64,000 nucleotides of DNA. It comes from Corythucha ciliata (lineage: Eukaryota > Arthropoda > Insecta > Hemiptera > Tingidae). Numbering within the stretch: position 1 is the stretch's first letter; each line of letters opens with the position of its first letter. Shown here piece by piece: positions 41,801 to 48,092 of the stretch. The translations under genes were made by a program, and so were the position numbers. The stretch lies in contig CM075942.1 of assembly GCA_038030265.1 (NCBI GenBank), forward strand, positions 15,768,029 to 15,832,028, written 5' to 3'. The notes below the pieces were generated by a model. The model was not told where the DNA came from, made no database searches, and worked only from the letters and a program-made list of their open reading frames with translations.

Positions 41801-44800
41801 CAGCTGGAATTAAGAAAAATTGCTCATTCGTGGCTAAAATCAGAGAAAACGTCAATTCACGGCAAAAATTTAGAAAAATTCCAGAATTCGCGGGTGTAAT
41901 TGAGGTAAAACGCTGATTCAGGGTCGAAGTTGAGAAAACACCATTTTGCAGTTTTTGGAGGCTAAAATTGAAAAAAGCGCAAGTTCATTGAGTGGAAAAT
42001 ATAGCTAATTTGCAACTAAAAATGAATAATCTCTAATGCGCGGCTAAAATAGAAAAAAAAAACGTTAATTTGCCTCTAAAATTGTGAAAACTTGCTAACT
42101 CGCGGCTAAAACTAAGAAGTACACTGATTCAAGGCTAAAAAAGAGTAAAAGTGATAATTCTTGAAAAAAAAGTGCTATTTCGGGGCTAAAATTGAGAAAA
42201 TTCGCATATTCACAAGTTAAAATTGAGCAAACCCTGATGGTCGTTTGCTTTGTTCTAGGTTTCCTAACTCCTACAGCCCTCTGAATGATTTATTTATTCC
42301 AAACGGCCTCGCGGACACAGTTCAGACACTAATTTGTGGTTTCTCAGGGCAACCTCGTGGCAGAAATTGAGAAAAAAGGCTATAGGTGTTGGTCCGTCGA
42401 CGCCCCTTTAACCCGAAAACCTTTTGATTTTCCACCTCACTGTTTCAAAATTTTGCGACAAAATTGCAATTTTAAATTGACTTACTTGTTTTTGTAGAAA
42501 TTGCCTGGAGGTACGCGGTGACGATTTCACAGAGTCCCTCTTGATCTGAAACCAAAGCGTCCTTTTCTTTTAGCTCTTCCACCAGACACGCACCGGCGTA
42601 CGCGATCTCTTTTTCCAGGCAACTGCGAATTTCCTCGACATCACCGATGTCTGGCAAAACAAAACGCGAAAACATGAGTAAATTTCCTCAATAAGTGGTC
42701 CGTTCACACGTTTTGTACCCATAGCGTTTAGCTCCTCATAGGTCAATTTATCGATCTTGTCCTGACGATGGCAACCGTACCGGTCGCCAGTAAAATCCAC
42801 AAATTCTTCCACGCCTGGATTCGACTTATTAACACCGGAAAATGAGCGTACCAGCGGTGGTTGACAATGAGATTGACCCCGGTGGTCGATGGCATCGTGG
42901 CCTGGAAAGGACAATTGACGAAATATCCTCTTGCCCTCCCAACGACGAATTTCAACGAGTTTTGTCTCGGAGCACCGGCGAGGCTCGTCGAATGAGCACG
43001 AGCTCGCGGTTGGATACAATCTTTGATTGTAGATATCGGTGATGAGTTGATCGAATAATTTCGACAGGGCTTCTTTCGACTCATTGTTTCGTCTTTCCAC
43101 TTGTTCGGTGTTTCTGTAATGGGAAAAGAGTTAAATATTAAACAATTAAATAATTGTTTAAAACAATTATTACACTCACTCAACTTTGGTTTCCTCCTGA
43201 TTTTCTCCCTGGAGAGGTATTTCAATGAAAACATCATCGCTAGCAAATGAGTCAGGTTCGGGTGACGGCGGACATAGTAAGTCATTGGGTGGAGTTGAGA
43301 CTCGAAAACTGTCGGATTCAATTTCTCGGATGATATCCTCGAAATCCCACGTTTTCTTTAGATTGCATCTCAGTTTCAACAAGTCGTCATCCTCTAGAAC
43401 TCCCTGAAAAAAAAAAACCCCTCGAAATTTAAACAAAATACAAAAATGGTAATACTTGGGCAACAAAACTTACCGAAGGCGTTTTATAACCACCGCGAGA
43501 TTTTTCCGTCGACAATCGTCGAGACGCTTCATTTTCCCCGCTTAAAAAACTGGCAAAATCGGGTGAAATTCTCAATAATCGAACCGAACTGTTCTTTTTC
43601 AGCCGTCGAAACGGTGGTGTGTCGACAACGAGGGACGATGTAAATTCGTCGGACAACTCGTTGTCGCCACCGCCGTTGTTATTCACCGCTCGTGGCTGAA
43701 CGAGTACAACGGTCGGTGCCGCGGACCATAGTTGAGTGCCGTCGACGACTGCTGCTCGGCGTCGCCAGTCGGGCGCCAGCTCCTCTGAAACAGACAGATA
43801 AGATAGCGGTTATTTAATCCGGAAATTAGCAGTTTATCAGCACAAGTTTGGGACCCATCAAGACCGTCAACGCTTACAGAGTCGTGCTGGTTTTTGCCTA
43901 ATGGGAAAAAACTCGTTCGATCGTCATGCGTGTAATTGCCTATCCTTCATTAATTATTTACTCAACGAATTAGCCTCAAGCCACCCATTTAATGATGTTG
44001 TAAGGTTCATTCAGCAAAAAGCTCGCACTTTCATTTTTTTTTTTTTCGAGAAGCCTAATGTAATAACCTCAACATTGAATTTCATTACGCGATCTAATTA
44101 CAACCACACCACCCTCGCTGCTCCAACCAAATTCATCAACTTTTAATGTTGTTCCAAAAAGTTAACTTAGTTTGTTGTATAGCCAGGATGACTTTCCTCT
44201 TTGATACGGTAGACTTTCAGACCCTAAATAATGAAAACAAACAGCAGGGGGACCTTACTTCCTGGGTTTTTCTTTTTTTTTTTTGAGACGGTCGAGGCCA
44301 AGGGCCTTGAAACTGAAAAAAGTATTCGATAATGGAGGGAGTTTCCGAGGTAAATTCTTGTTTTTTATGGACTTTCTGCTCTTTTTTTTCTCTTCTCTTT
44401 CAACCTACTTATTATAGCGATGAAGTTAGATTTCAAAAGTTTCAAAGTGATACAGGAAACTCGTCCATTAAAAAAAAGTTCTTTTCTTGAAACTTTGTGT
44501 GCTCAATTGTCCATTGAATACAAGCTGCCAATAAAAAAGAAGGGGGGGTTGCAATAAATCTGTTACACGATTTAAGATTTTAGAGTGACTACGCCGTTCT
44601 AATTCCACCCCTCTCACCATCACCGTACGAAGTATTTGACTTTATTATAGCAAATTTATCGCACAGCGACGTCTTGTTGGCCAAAAAACTACCGATTTTC
44701 ACCCCTCCAGAAACACTCACCCACCCGTGCCCCTAATCTGTTAATCTGACGTCGCGAAATAGCCCAAAACGCACACCCCACCGACAAATAGGCCAAAACC

Positions 44801-47800
44801 CACCAATAAATAGCCCAAAACACGCTTATTAGCCCAATTGGCAATCAGCGTTGCTAATTTGATCGGTTTCCCGTCAGATCTTACGGATTTTGAAAATGGC
44901 TAACGGAAATATTCGATCTAGTGGATGACGGATTTTTTAAACTGAATTTTAGAATAGCTCAATGAATTTTATTATTATTTTTTTTATATTTATAATGTTT
45001 GGCGTTTTTTTTTAAATTTAATGAATTAATGTTTTTCCTCAAAACAATTTGGACGCGAGTCACCGTTTATTCAATTTTATCATTACATTAGTAGCCATTT
45101 TTCCCGTTCTATTCATTAATTTAATCTTTTCCTGAATTTGAGTCAAAATTGTCTCCACAAACCGTGAATTGGCGTATTTTTCAATTTTAGCGTTTTTTAA
45201 GCGTTAAGCGTTTTTTTTTTCGCGCATTTTTGGCGTGTTTTCGCTCAAAGTCATAAATAATAGCTTTTTCTTGATTTTCGTCGAATTTGTCCCTTGGAAA
45301 CCGCGAATTTGCAGCGCGTTTTTTCTCAATATTCGTAACGAAATAGCGCTTTTTCTCAATTTTGGCCTCGAATTACCGTTTTCTCAATTTTAGCATTGAA
45401 TTGGTGATTTTTTCCAATTTTTGTTTTCATGAATTAGTTATTTTTCTCAATTTTTGGCAAAATTGCCTGGTTTTTCTCAATTGCACGTGAATTAGCGCCT
45501 TTTCCCACTTCAATCCGCGCATTCTCGAGTGATCCGCGAGTGATTTTTCTCAGAATAACGGTGAATTAGCGATTTCTCAAATTGTAACTCATGATATGCG
45601 GATGTCTCAATTTCAGCCGCAAATTATCGCTTATACTAATTTTTAGCCGTAGTAATTTTAGCCTCGAATTACTGTTTTTCTCATTTCAGCCACGGACTTA
45701 CTCCAAGAACAACACATTGCCCACCGTGAATTAGCATTTGATTTGGATCGGTTTGGCAATTTTGGGCATGTTCCTAAATTCACCACTTCGCTCACCGATG
45801 GATTAGTTTACAAAACTAACACTTGATAAATGTGAGGGAAAGCTCAATCGATGCAAATTTTGACTAACCTGATGAATTTAGAAAATCTCCCTTTAAACTC
45901 CACATTTTTACCGGGTTGGTTAATTAAAAAACCAGATTTTTCGAATTTGGCTTCATCAAGCACTCCTCTTCAGATTCAGGTCTTATGAAAAATAATTTTG
46001 CAGGGATGGCTCCTTCAGAACCCAAATTTTCTCGAATTTTTCTCTTTCGAAAACGTCAATTTACGCGCGTATAGCACTTTCAAAACAAAATTTCGGTGAT
46101 TTAGGCTTTCTCAGACACCAATTTGACGAATTATGTGGGTTTTCACCGTCGTTACGCGGGATTTCGCACAATTCATTCACTAATTTCGCACAATTCATGC
46201 AAAAAACTTCATTTTGTGACAGACTTGCCACGAATGTATCATGTACGGTGGAAGATTGCGTCAAATGGGGGGGGGGTGTTGTTGGTTTTATTTATTTCTA
46301 TTTTTGTTCCCCCCTCCCCAGACGTAAACATTTTGAGATAAACGGTGAATCGCCCAGTCAGCATTTACGGTGTAGTGTAGAGTATCCCATTTTTGGCGCT
46401 GCGATCAGTGTTCTGGAGTACATTTCCTGTTTCTCAGAACAGCAGCGTTGCCATCACGTGGAGTTTGCGTATACAAGCTAGTTTTCTGGCCTAAATAAGG
46501 TCAGTCAATCAGACGTGAGATGACACCAGCCCCCCCCCCCCTACCACCACCTCAACATGCTGGATCACCGTCTTCCAGAGTTAATGCATGCAGTCACCCG
46601 GTTTTGTTTTGGTAGCACATCGATTGAAAGAACTTTGAGCTCTTATTTGGGGCTAAACCTTGACAAAAAGCGCTAATTCTCCGTTTATCGGTGAAATTTC
46701 TAGACCAAAATTGAGAAAAAATTGCTAATTAGAAGTGCCTGGAAGCTCTTCTACGGCGCAACCTTTGAAAAAACACTGATGTGCTAATCTTGGGGGCAAT
46801 CCCACGGATGAAATTGAAAAAAGACTACCTAATTCATAACAAAAAGTTTTAAAAAATCTCTAATTTGAGGTTAAGAGAAAAACGCTAATGCGCGGCTAAA
46901 ATTGAGAAAAATCGCTAATTCGTTGATAACAAAATTGAATTCGTGATTTTCGGAGGCAAGTTTGTGGCTCGATGCAACTTCCAGGTCAAAATTGAGAAGA
47001 AGAAAAAAAACTTTAATAATTCTTGGTTTACGGGGGACATTAAAGGGCAAAATTGGTTTATGGAGGGAACATTCGACTAAAATTGAGAAAAAACGCTCTA
47101 GCCTCCAGTTTTTGTATGTCCTTAGACGGGTAAATTGATAAATCACGCTATTGGGCTGTTCTAGGGGCAAGTCCGCGGCTAAAATTTTCGATAAAAAGTA
47201 ATTCGCGGATTGCATTGAGATAAAGCGCTTGTTCGTTGCTGAAATTTAGAAGAAGCACTTTGTGATTTAGCGATGCAATTTCCAGGACAAAATCGCTAAT
47301 TGTGGTTTTTGGAGCGGTACACGGATAAAATTGAGAAAAAAAGCTATAATTCGGGTTGAACAAAATCGCTTGATAAGCGGCGCTCATTTGCAGCAAACAT
47401 TTGGGGGGGGAATAGTTAATTTACAGTGAGTAGGCAAGTCGTTTTCGTTCAAGTAACAGTTCAGCTCAGCAATTCAGCTTCAGTTTCTGTAGTTCCTTAA
47501 GAGGCTAAAATTGAGATGATATCATGCGGTGGAGAATTTGTCTCGTTCTTCCTGCACACCTCCTCGAAGTCTGGACCCCCTCTGGTTGCCCAGACAAATC
47601 CGCTAAGTGTCGTCAATTTTGCGCCAAAAAAAAAACTGTCCTGATGTGAGACCACATGACTGACTGCCAGTCCTTTGAACTTTCACCCTTGCCTATGATA
47701 ATTCAGGCTGCAATATGTAGAGATTTTCAAAACGAAGAGAAAAACTATTTTTTGGAGAAAAATTCCTGTACTGCTCTATTCTAGCCACGAACACCGAATA

Positions 47801-48092
47801 TTTCGATTTAGCTCTTCACCACAAAAACCTGCCATTCAATCCCCCCTCCTCCTCATGCACCCAAATAGCTCTTAAAACTCAAAAATTGTCAATTGAACGG
47901 CGAAATCTGACCGTAAGCTGATAATACCGTCCTAATCCTAATCCGTGCTAATTTCATTATTATGTACAAGAAATCCAATGCACAACAACGGGAAAAAACT
48001 TTACCGACAGGTCTGAGACCACCGTCCACAATGATTGTTCTCAAATAACGTCCACATAGCACTGTTGATTCTAACGAACACAAACTGCTCAT
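2911..48092 (-). CDS. TBC1D30: TBC1D30-like Rab GTPase-activating protein, complete 16-exon gene
   Basis: Rab GAP of the TBC1D30 family, which in vertebrates stimulates GTP hydrolysis by Rabs linked to cilia and membrane traffic. Coding exons, 5' to 3': 48092-48005, 43784-43474, 43403-43180, 43113-42710, 42650-42486, 19901-19771, 9228-9103, 9028-8909, 8848-8789, 8708-8546, 8476-8305, 8224-8119, 8033-7901, 4307-4164, 3818-3531, 3452-2911. Every junction is GT-AG and every phase matches. The total is 3177 nt, or 1058 residues plus stop. The order is a variable N-terminus, a coiled coil (about 345-397), the TBC domain (about 430-640), a conserved post-TBC segment, NSPALNHLLLGKR, and an acidic serine-rich tail. 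Both catalytic motifs are intact: IVKDLHR (arginine finger near 487) and YCQ (glutamine finger near 523). The human protein, as I recall it, is somewhat shorter. The family call is firm. The first exon and exact tail are inferred from phase and start codon. Confidence 0.92.
3531..3818 (-). CDS. TBC1D30: TBC1D30-like exon 15, conserved HLLLGK motif and polyQ
   Basis: Contains NNSPALNHLLLGKRALLSAK, the counterpart of human NSSPVINHLLLGKKM. A short CAG/CTG run encodes six glutamines, followed by a Gly/Pro-rich region. The frame would run to a stop about 40 bp past the end, but the GTATTA donor in phase 1 joins exon 16 cleanly. Confidence 0.86.
4164..4307 (-). CDS. TBC1D30: TBC1D30-like exon 14
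   Basis: Encodes ALDISALKRQYWKLRERQRQ followed by AHIILT, equivalent to human DINALKRQYSRIKKKQQQ. The acceptor is TTCCAG and the donor GTAAAT. Confidence 0.88.
4470..6720. repeat. Minisatellite family F2
   Basis: Units of about 33-36 bp resembling GGCTCTTTCAAAACCCAAAT TTCGTGGATTT, one orientation, highly diverged. Fills most of TBC1D30 intron 13. The apparent short ORFs are periodic Phe/Lys/Ser translations of the repeat. Confidence 0.85.
7901..8033 (-). CDS. TBC1D30: TBC1D30-like exon 13
   Basis: Encodes AIDNMAVPEVPELREKYIYN and ISPWAVGTVAKMGVKLLYPD, matching human PQLAELREKYTYNITPF. Ends in phase 1 at GTGAGT before a 3.6 kb intron full of tandem repeats. Confidence 0.92.
8119..8224 (-). 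CDS. TBC1D30: TBC1D30-like exon 12
   Basis: Encodes RLIGVRSADEFYSIMAVMTR and EMMEFGLMEPNNLIK, the end of the TBC fold (human ADEFYSTMGRLTQEML). Intron 11 contains a poly-purine G-rich stretch but has normal GT-AG ends. Confidence 0.92.
8305..8476 (-). CDS. TBC1D30: TBC1D30-like exon 11
   Basis: Encodes YEPPLCDVFTMQWFLTLFSN and CLPQPTVLRVWDLVFLEGDH to IWQCLS. Matches the TBC core YEPPL-VFTMQWFLTLF-CLP-TVL-WD. The donor GTAAAT leaves two bases that complete Asp with exon 12. Confidence 0.94.
8546..8708 (-). CDS. TBC1D30: TBC1D30-like exon 10
   Basis: Encodes VMIYLIEGVLPESYFANNLR, then GLSVDMAVFRDLLRLKLPKL and on to DSKES. Nearly identical to human MIYLIDKVLPESYFVNNLRA and SVDMAVFRDLL. An in-frame ATG just upstream is intron; the true boundary is the acceptor AAAG at 8709. 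Confidence 0.94.
8789..8848 (-). CDS. TBC1D30: TBC1D30-like exon 9 (60 bp micro-exon)
   Basis: Twenty codons, GLNMLAAIILQVMQGSQSAT, matching the family GFNILAALILEVMEGNEGDA. Phase 0 at both ends, so skipping it would keep the frame. Confidence 0.9.
8909..9028 (-). CDS. TBC1D30: TBC1D30-like exon 8, arginine and glutamine fingers
   Basis: Encodes DLHRTGCSLFCGVTGQHNQA and VLKRVLVAYARWNKNVGYCQ. It supplies the catalytic arginine (DLHR) and the glutamine of YCQ, the dual-finger residues of TBC GAPs. Both are intact, so catalytic activity is expected. Confidence 0.94.
9103..9228 (-). CDS. TBC1D30: TBC1D30-like exon 7
   Basis: Encodes LWLSLAERHLNSKGIVWNQI and on to TELSVQIVK, matching the family segment VWLTLADHYL ... 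IQIVK. It ends exactly inside the IxxDxxR arginine-finger motif, whose second half is in exon 8. Confidence 0.92.
9290..10260. repeat. Minisatellite family F3
   Basis: Units of about 30 bp like AAATGGCCAAACTGACGATT CACGCCC. Intron 6 of the TBC1D30-like gene. Confidence 0.75.
10420..11340. repeat. Minisatellite family F4 with higher-order structure
   Basis: Units like GAAACTTGCAATTTCGCGGA alternate with a GC-rich spacer (TTTGGGTGCTGTCGCGGCTG) near 10785, 10968 and 11184, giving a super-unit of about 200 bp. Confidence 0.7.
11370..12420. repeat. Minisatellite family F1, plus orientation, interrupted
   Basis: F1 units at 11370-11750 and 12000-12420, separated by unique DNA with a 12-G run near 11952. 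Same orientation as the block at 780-2150. Confidence 0.75.
12500..12770. repeat. Minisatellite family F3, short block
   Basis: A few diverged copies with AACTGACCATTCACGCCC, same orientation as the larger F3 block at 9.3 kb. Confidence 0.55.
13250..15750. other. Unique intron DNA, nothing recognised
   Basis: Part of TBC1D30 intron 6. No gene, repeat array or TE signature seen apart from a 13-G run near 14783 and a CTC-rich stretch near 14080. Confidence 0.5.
15760..16640. repeat. Minisatellite family F4 with higher-order structure, second block
   Basis: CTTGCAATTTCGC units with the GC-rich spacer near 16097, 16200, 16400 and 16605, about 100-200 bp apart. Same family as 10.4-11.3 kb. Confidence 0.7.
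17050..17450. repeat. Minisatellite family F5, short block
   Basis: Units of about 35 bp like GAGCCAACTCCGCGAAATTG plus a T run. Related to the block at 29.4-30.1 kb. Confidence 0.65.
17460..19770. other. Unique intron DNA upstream of exon 7, nothing recognised
   Basis: No arrays or conserved ORFs; G runs near 18920 and CT-rich tracts. Part of intron 6. Confidence 0.5.
19771..19901 (-). CDS. TBC1D30: TBC1D30-like exon 6, start of TBC region
   Basis: Encodes DDAKVQFSLSPAATDSSGFQ followed by EWARAMRMVARLPDGVPAHF and RKN. It corresponds to the human KLKFTLEPS ... WYDALKAVARL ... GIPKEWRRK region. The acceptor CAG is preceded directly by an uninterrupted T run of about 26 nt on the sense strand. 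The donor is GTGAGT. Confidence 0.9.
21053..21095 (-). other. Duplicated fragment of TBC1D30-like exon 6
   Basis: Intron 5 carries a second copy of about 30 bp of exon 6, encoding AMRMVARLP. The nine codons are identical in sense; the two or three base differences fall at synonymous positions. A TTCAG acceptor just upstream would place it in phase with exon 5, but the frame ends after PEKKRRLF with no good donor. It may be an exon-duplication relic or a cryptic poison exon. Confidence 0.45.
21121..22960 (+). mobile_element. Internally deleted LINE: ORF1 remnant fused to ORF2 C-terminus
   Basis: From 21304 a frame encodes a coiled-coil ORF1 (EILNEIKSMRAEFKSQLEDY; RRKNIVIFGL at its end). After a stop it continues ESIVLQIIREKLEYEIQALE, then in another frame RRKVLLPQMIEARKEGKVAF LRYDKLIV, typical of LINE ORF1 RRM-like proteins. 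At 22378-22840 comes the ORF2 tail ending CMMCGTFEDEDCYHFIATCP RFSDVRKKWLG, with the CCHC zinc knuckle. The endonuclease and RT core are missing. It lies in TBC1D30 intron 5. Confidence 0.78.
23066..23144 (+). tRNA. tRNA-Thr(GGT)-like sequence, probably a SINE head
   Basis: A good cloverleaf is visible: D stem GCGC/GCGT, perfect anticodon stem CTGGA/TCCAG around loop CTGGTAA (anticodon GGT), perfect T stem GCGGG/CCCGC with B box GGTTCAAATCC, and an acceptor paired at six of seven positions. A T run follows. GGT is an unusual Thr anticodon for a eukaryote. The start of the following sequence (ATTTTTTCTCGAAACTC) recurs after another tRNA-like head at 25889. A SINE head is therefore likelier than a functional tRNA. 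Confidence 0.55.
23330..24220. repeat. Minisatellite family F1, minus orientation
   Basis: Units reading GCTAATTCGCGGCTAAAATT GAGAAAAAC on plus. Starts just after the Thr-like tRNA head. Confidence 0.8.
24265..24830. repeat. Nested inverted and direct repeat
   Basis: 24270-24345 is an inverted copy of 24590-24680. GACTATGTTCTTCCGGTT recurs directly at about 24508, 24666 (one change) and 24808. GC content differs from the adjacent minisatellite. Probably a degraded transposon. No protein match seen. Confidence 0.5.
25100..25440. repeat. Minisatellite family F2 with a 30-nt A run
   Basis: F2 units with CAATTTCGCGG cores. An A run of about 30 nt at 25369-25400 interrupts them and may mark a lost retroposed insertion. 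Confidence 0.65.
25480..25690 (-). mobile_element. tRNA-headed SINE (minus copy, head partly deleted)
   Basis: Nearly identical to the plus copy at 25803-26065 over the body. It lacks about 45 bp of the tRNA head covering the anticodon arm and the B box. The pair forms an inverted repeat with about 110 bp between the arms. The deletion removes the internal Pol III B box, so this copy should be silent. Confidence 0.65.
25803..26065 (+). mobile_element. tRNA-headed SINE (plus copy of an inverted pair)
   Basis: The head at about 25810-25888 has A box ATAGCTCAGTTGG and B box GGTTCGAATTCC but lacks T33 in the anticodon loop. The body begins ATTTTTTCTCGGAACTC and runs to the shared end near 26065 (GGGGAGTAATCCCCTAATTG). 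A minus-strand copy lies immediately upstream. Confidence 0.65.
26085..26665. repeat. Adjacent F2 and F1 minisatellite blocks
   Basis: F2 units to about 26360 switch directly to F1 units (TTTTCTCAATTTCAGCCGCG) to 26665. The junction has no unique spacer. Confidence 0.7.
26808..27242. mobile_element. Foldback element carrying ten CATTTCATGAAATG-type palindromes
   Basis: Two arms of about 205 bp (26808 to about 27020 and about 27035-27242) are near-perfect inverted copies ending TGTATATG...CATATACA. Ten copies of a 14-bp palindrome lie inside; four are exact CATTTCATGAAATG and the rest differ by one or two bases. No ORF. This fits a non-autonomous MITE/foldback DNA transposon. No target-site duplication was evident. 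Confidence 0.75.
27260..29200. other. Unique intron 5 DNA, nothing recognised
   Basis: AT-rich, CT-rich tracts near 28850. No coding or repeat signal found. Confidence 0.5.
29430..30060. repeat. Minisatellite family F5
   Basis: Units of about 33 bp like GCGAGCCAGACCCGCGAAAT TGGTTTTTAGTG. Intron 5. Confidence 0.75.
30390..31210. repeat. Minisatellite family F1, minus orientation
   Basis: GCTAATTCGTGGCTAAAATT units, strongly diverged. Ends before a unique segment at 31.2 kb. Confidence 0.8.
32238..32488 (+). repeat. Duplicated 250-bp segment, copy 1
   Basis: Nearly identical to 34745-34991 in the same orientation. It begins GGAATTTCCCTCGGGGTC and ends near TCATCAAAAGAAAAGG. No TE hallmarks or ORF. 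It lies in ordinary intron DNA and may be the donor copy. Confidence 0.8.
33950..34243 (+). mobile_element. tRNA-derived SINE with ATT-repeat tail
   Basis: The 5' region resembles a tRNA (TGGTGTAATGGATG A-box-like, TGGGTTTGAACC B-box-like). The middle has no coding capacity. The 3' end has a hairpin GCCGGGTTCGAAACCCGGC and an ATT tail. It splits a minisatellite array, and the 14-mer AACGCTAATTCGCG occurs on both sides (33936-33949 and 34244-34257). The 14-mer may be a target-site duplication or just the repeat unit. Confidence 0.65.
34745..34991 (+). repeat. Duplicated 250-bp segment, copy 2
   Basis: Same-orientation copy of 32238-32488, placed inside a minisatellite field. A 31-bp direct repeat of the host array (34700-34730 and 35019-35049, beginning AAAAGGCACTAATTCACGG) brackets it. 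This looks like a target duplication or a template-switch scar. Confidence 0.8.
35930..37530. repeat. Minisatellite family F1, minus orientation, long block
   Basis: About 1.6 kb of units such as GCTAATTCGCGGCTAAAATT GAGAAAAA with variant A-run lengths. Some copies are nearly consensus near 37150-37190. Confidence 0.85.
37548..37810 (+). mobile_element. tRNA-like headed SINE-like sequence
   Basis: Perfect seven-pair acceptor (GCCGCGG with CCGTGGC), D arm TCTC/GAGA and B box GGGTTCGATTCCC, but no convincing anticodon stem. The following CAGTTTCTTTTTCTCACGAC resembles the body start after the other tRNA-like heads in this intron. Probably a SINE or tRNA pseudogene. Confidence 0.5.
38095..38250 (+). 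pseudogene. hAT/ZMYM-type transposase-related fragment
   Basis: Encodes EGFVEKNILECLDELGINNS NFFLRQGYDGASKMTGRFKS V then a stop. QGYDGAS-M-G-F is the signature of the DUF4371/hAT-like transposase family. Only this piece survives, in intron 5 of the TBC1D30-like gene. Confidence 0.65.
38730..40870. other. Unique intron 5 DNA, nothing recognised
   Basis: Several stop-poor frames at 40.1-40.5 kb are low-complexity Pro/His translations of C-rich DNA. No family match seen. Confidence 0.5.
40880..42400. repeat. Minisatellite family F1, minus orientation, long block
   Basis: The largest well-preserved F1 field. It reaches to within about 100 bp of TBC1D30 exon 5. Periodic Lys/Leu/Ala ORFs here are artefacts of the repeat. 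Confidence 0.85.
42486..42650 (-). CDS. TBC1D30: TBC1D30-like exon 5, coiled-coil segment
   Basis: Encodes EIRSCLEKEIAYAGACLVEE followed by LKEKDALVSDQEGLCEIVTA and YLQAISTKT. This aligns with the human TBC1D30 segment just before its TBC domain (there LKQKDRLL and ACLQAVSQK). The GTAAGT donor leaves one base, which joins exon 6 across 22.6 kb to give the continuous reading STKTSDDAKVQFSL. Confidence 0.88.
42710..43113 (-). CDS. TBC1D30: TBC1D30-like exon 4
   Basis: Acceptor ATTACAG, donor GTGTGA in phase 1. Encodes ERRNNESKEALSKLFDQLIT, then a Ser/Arg-rich linker, and ends DKIDKLTYEELNAMGTK. A second long frame over the same DNA is a shadow: only this frame joins exons 3 and 5 without a stop. 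Confidence 0.75.
43180..43403 (-). CDS. TBC1D30: TBC1D30-like exon 3
   Basis: Acceptor follows a T-rich tract ending CAG; donor GTGAGT. Encodes an acidic stretch including TWDFEDIIREIESDSF and CPPSPEPDSF. Starts in phase 0 and ends in phase 2, both matching its neighbours. Confidence 0.7.
43474..43784 (-). CDS. TBC1D30: TBC1D30-like exon 2
   Basis: Acceptor TTTCAG, donor GTAAGT. Encodes a segment opening with EELAPDWRRRAAVVDGTQLW and continuing through an Asn/Gly run to PPFRRLKKNSS and SRGGYKTPS. Low complexity and basic; no recognised domain. Membership is by uninterrupted frame and phase with the flanking exons. Confidence 0.7.
45150..45760. repeat. Minisatellite family F1, plus orientation, in intron 1
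   Basis: Units TTTTTCTCAATTTTAGCCTC GAATTAC. Opposite orientation to the F1 block 1 kb away at 46.6 kb. Followed by F2-like units to about 46110. Confidence 0.8.
46640..47520. repeat. Minisatellite family F1, minus orientation, in intron 1
   Basis: GCTAATTCGTTG and GCGGCTAAAATTGAG units, heavily diverged and interrupted. Confidence 0.7.
48005..48092 (-). CDS. TBC1D30: TBC1D30-like exon 1 (start codon)
   Basis: Starts with ATG at 48092 and encodes MSSLCSLESTVLCGRYLRTI and nine further residues. It ends at a GTAAAG donor in phase 1, which exactly fits the phase of the next exon 4.2 kb downstream. No family homology is visible here, so the assignment rests on phase, ATG and position. A GTAAGTAAG donor-like site near 48218 on the same strand could end a 5' UTR exon. 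Confidence 0.6.

Noticed and set aside
42743..43321. 192-codon minus ORF
   Set aside because: Alternative frame running through TBC1D30 exons 4 and 3 and the intron between; does not fit the exon phases.
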